A stretch of 44,878 nucleotides of DNA from Candidatus Kapaibacterium sp. (GTDB lineage Bacteria; Bacteroidota; Ignavibacteria; Kapaibacteriales; HRBIN21). Where the stretch lies: assembly GCA_025055465.1 (NCBI GenBank), contig JANWXA010000001.1, positions 1-44,878 of the forward strand, read 5' to 3'. The translations under genes and the position numbers were made by a program. This document shows, one piece after another, positions 44,657-44,878 of this stretch; positions within the stretch are counted from its first letter, which is position 1, and the number at the start of each line of letters is the position of its first letter. The notes under the pieces were generated by a model. That model was not told the DNA's origin. It made no database searches and was given only the letters and a program-made list of their open reading frames with translations.

Positions 44657-44878
44657 ATGGCACTCCGTATCTACACGCGCACTGGCGACGACGGCACAAC
44701 CGGACTCTTCGGCGGCGGGCGCGTCTCGAAAGCCCATCCACGCTTGGAGGCCTACGGAGCGGTGGATGAGCTCAACGCCATCCTCGGCATCGTCCGGACC
44801 CATGAACTCCCTGAAGAGCTTATAGACGACCTCCGCACAATCAGCTCCTGGCTTCTCGTCGTAGGCGCCGACCTGGCA
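44657..44878 (+). CDS. PduO-type cob(I)alamin adenosyltransferase (partial)
   Basis: The first 74 residues are seen; the gene runs off the window. RIYTRTGDDGTTGLFGGGRV (4-23) is the PduO ATP-binding loop and AVDELNAILG is its second signature. The enzyme transfers adenosyl from ATP to cob(I)alamin to make adenosylcobalamin. It starts six bases after the hydrolase gene. Confidence 0.9.
   Translation, partial: MALRIYTRTGDDGTTGLFGGGRVSKAHPRLEAYGAVDELNAILGIVRTHELPEELIDDLRTISSWLLVVGADLA

Overview
The window is a dense stretch of bacterial chromosome carrying about 44 protein genes, most of them housekeeping. Gaps are short and many neighbours share ATGA or TGATG start/stop overlaps. Two proteins end in what look like type IX secretion (T9SS type A) sorting domains. 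There are also OmpA/PD40 and other outer-membrane beta-barrel proteins, a type III glutamine synthetase, the HpnC/HpnD squalene pair, an EF-G2-type GTPase and few strong Shine-Dalgarno sites. Together these point to a Gram-negative member of the Bacteroidota/Chlorobi (FCB) group. A deep, possibly thermophilic Ignavibacteriota/Kapabacteria-like lineage would fit, but that is inference. No rRNA, tRNA, CRISPR array, transposase or prophage module was seen.

Layout. 0-5.6 kb (+): prmC, metE, an unrecognised Rossmann-fold gene and purN. 5.7-13.4 kb (+): an EF-G paralogue, an isolated nuoJ-nuoK pair, hpnC-hpnD and polA. 13.4-14.2 kb: the longest non-coding gap, with an intrinsic terminator and a triple 11-bp repeat. 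14.2-18.9 kb (+): an Lrp/AsnC regulator next to glnN, then recX and an OmpA/PD40 protein. 18.9-23.3 kb (-): a five-gene overlapping operon (zinc-ribbon membrane protein, purL, coaE, FlK-like thioesterase, FtsE-like ATPase). 23.6-25.3 kb (+): a secreted fibre-like gene with YadA-head repeats, a peptidase-S74-type chaperone domain and a T9SS tail. An in-frame TAG separates its signal peptide from the rest. 25.5-32.5 kb (+): tlpA, an outer-membrane barrel, a DAACS symporter, yggS, a purine nucleoside phosphorylase, a lipoprotein and pta, nearly all start/stop-overlapped. 32.5-35.7 kb (-): alaS and a secreted protein. 35.8-37.5 kb (+): pth and a T9SS cargo protein. 37.5-39.15 kb (-): a short-chain dehydrogenase, a DedA protein and a 71-residue membrane protein. 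39.2-43.2 kb (+): an XRE-cupin regulator, a 2H phosphoesterase, an outer-membrane protein, maf, a lone sugar-type ABC permease and a plsY-like gene. 43.2-44.9 kb: a Yip1-type membrane protein (-), a UPF0173 hydrolase (+) and the start of a PduO-type cobalamin adenosyltransferase (+).

Most genes serve core metabolism: one-carbon and purine synthesis (metE, purN, purL, PNP), CoA and acetyl-phosphate (coaE, pta), nitrogen assimilation (Lrp, glnN), translation (prmC, EF-G2, alaS, pth) and envelope/lipid functions (hpnCD, plsY, DedA, OmpA, T9SS cargo). I did not find a clear, wholly new multi-gene system. The best leads are the interrupted S74/YadA/T9SS fibre gene, the unknown gene between metE and purN, the FlK-type thioesterase embedded in a coaE/purL operon, a phosphorylase with a base-specificity substitution, the duplicated-Cys T9SS protein, and an inverted repeat that may be the operator of the XRE-cupin regulator.
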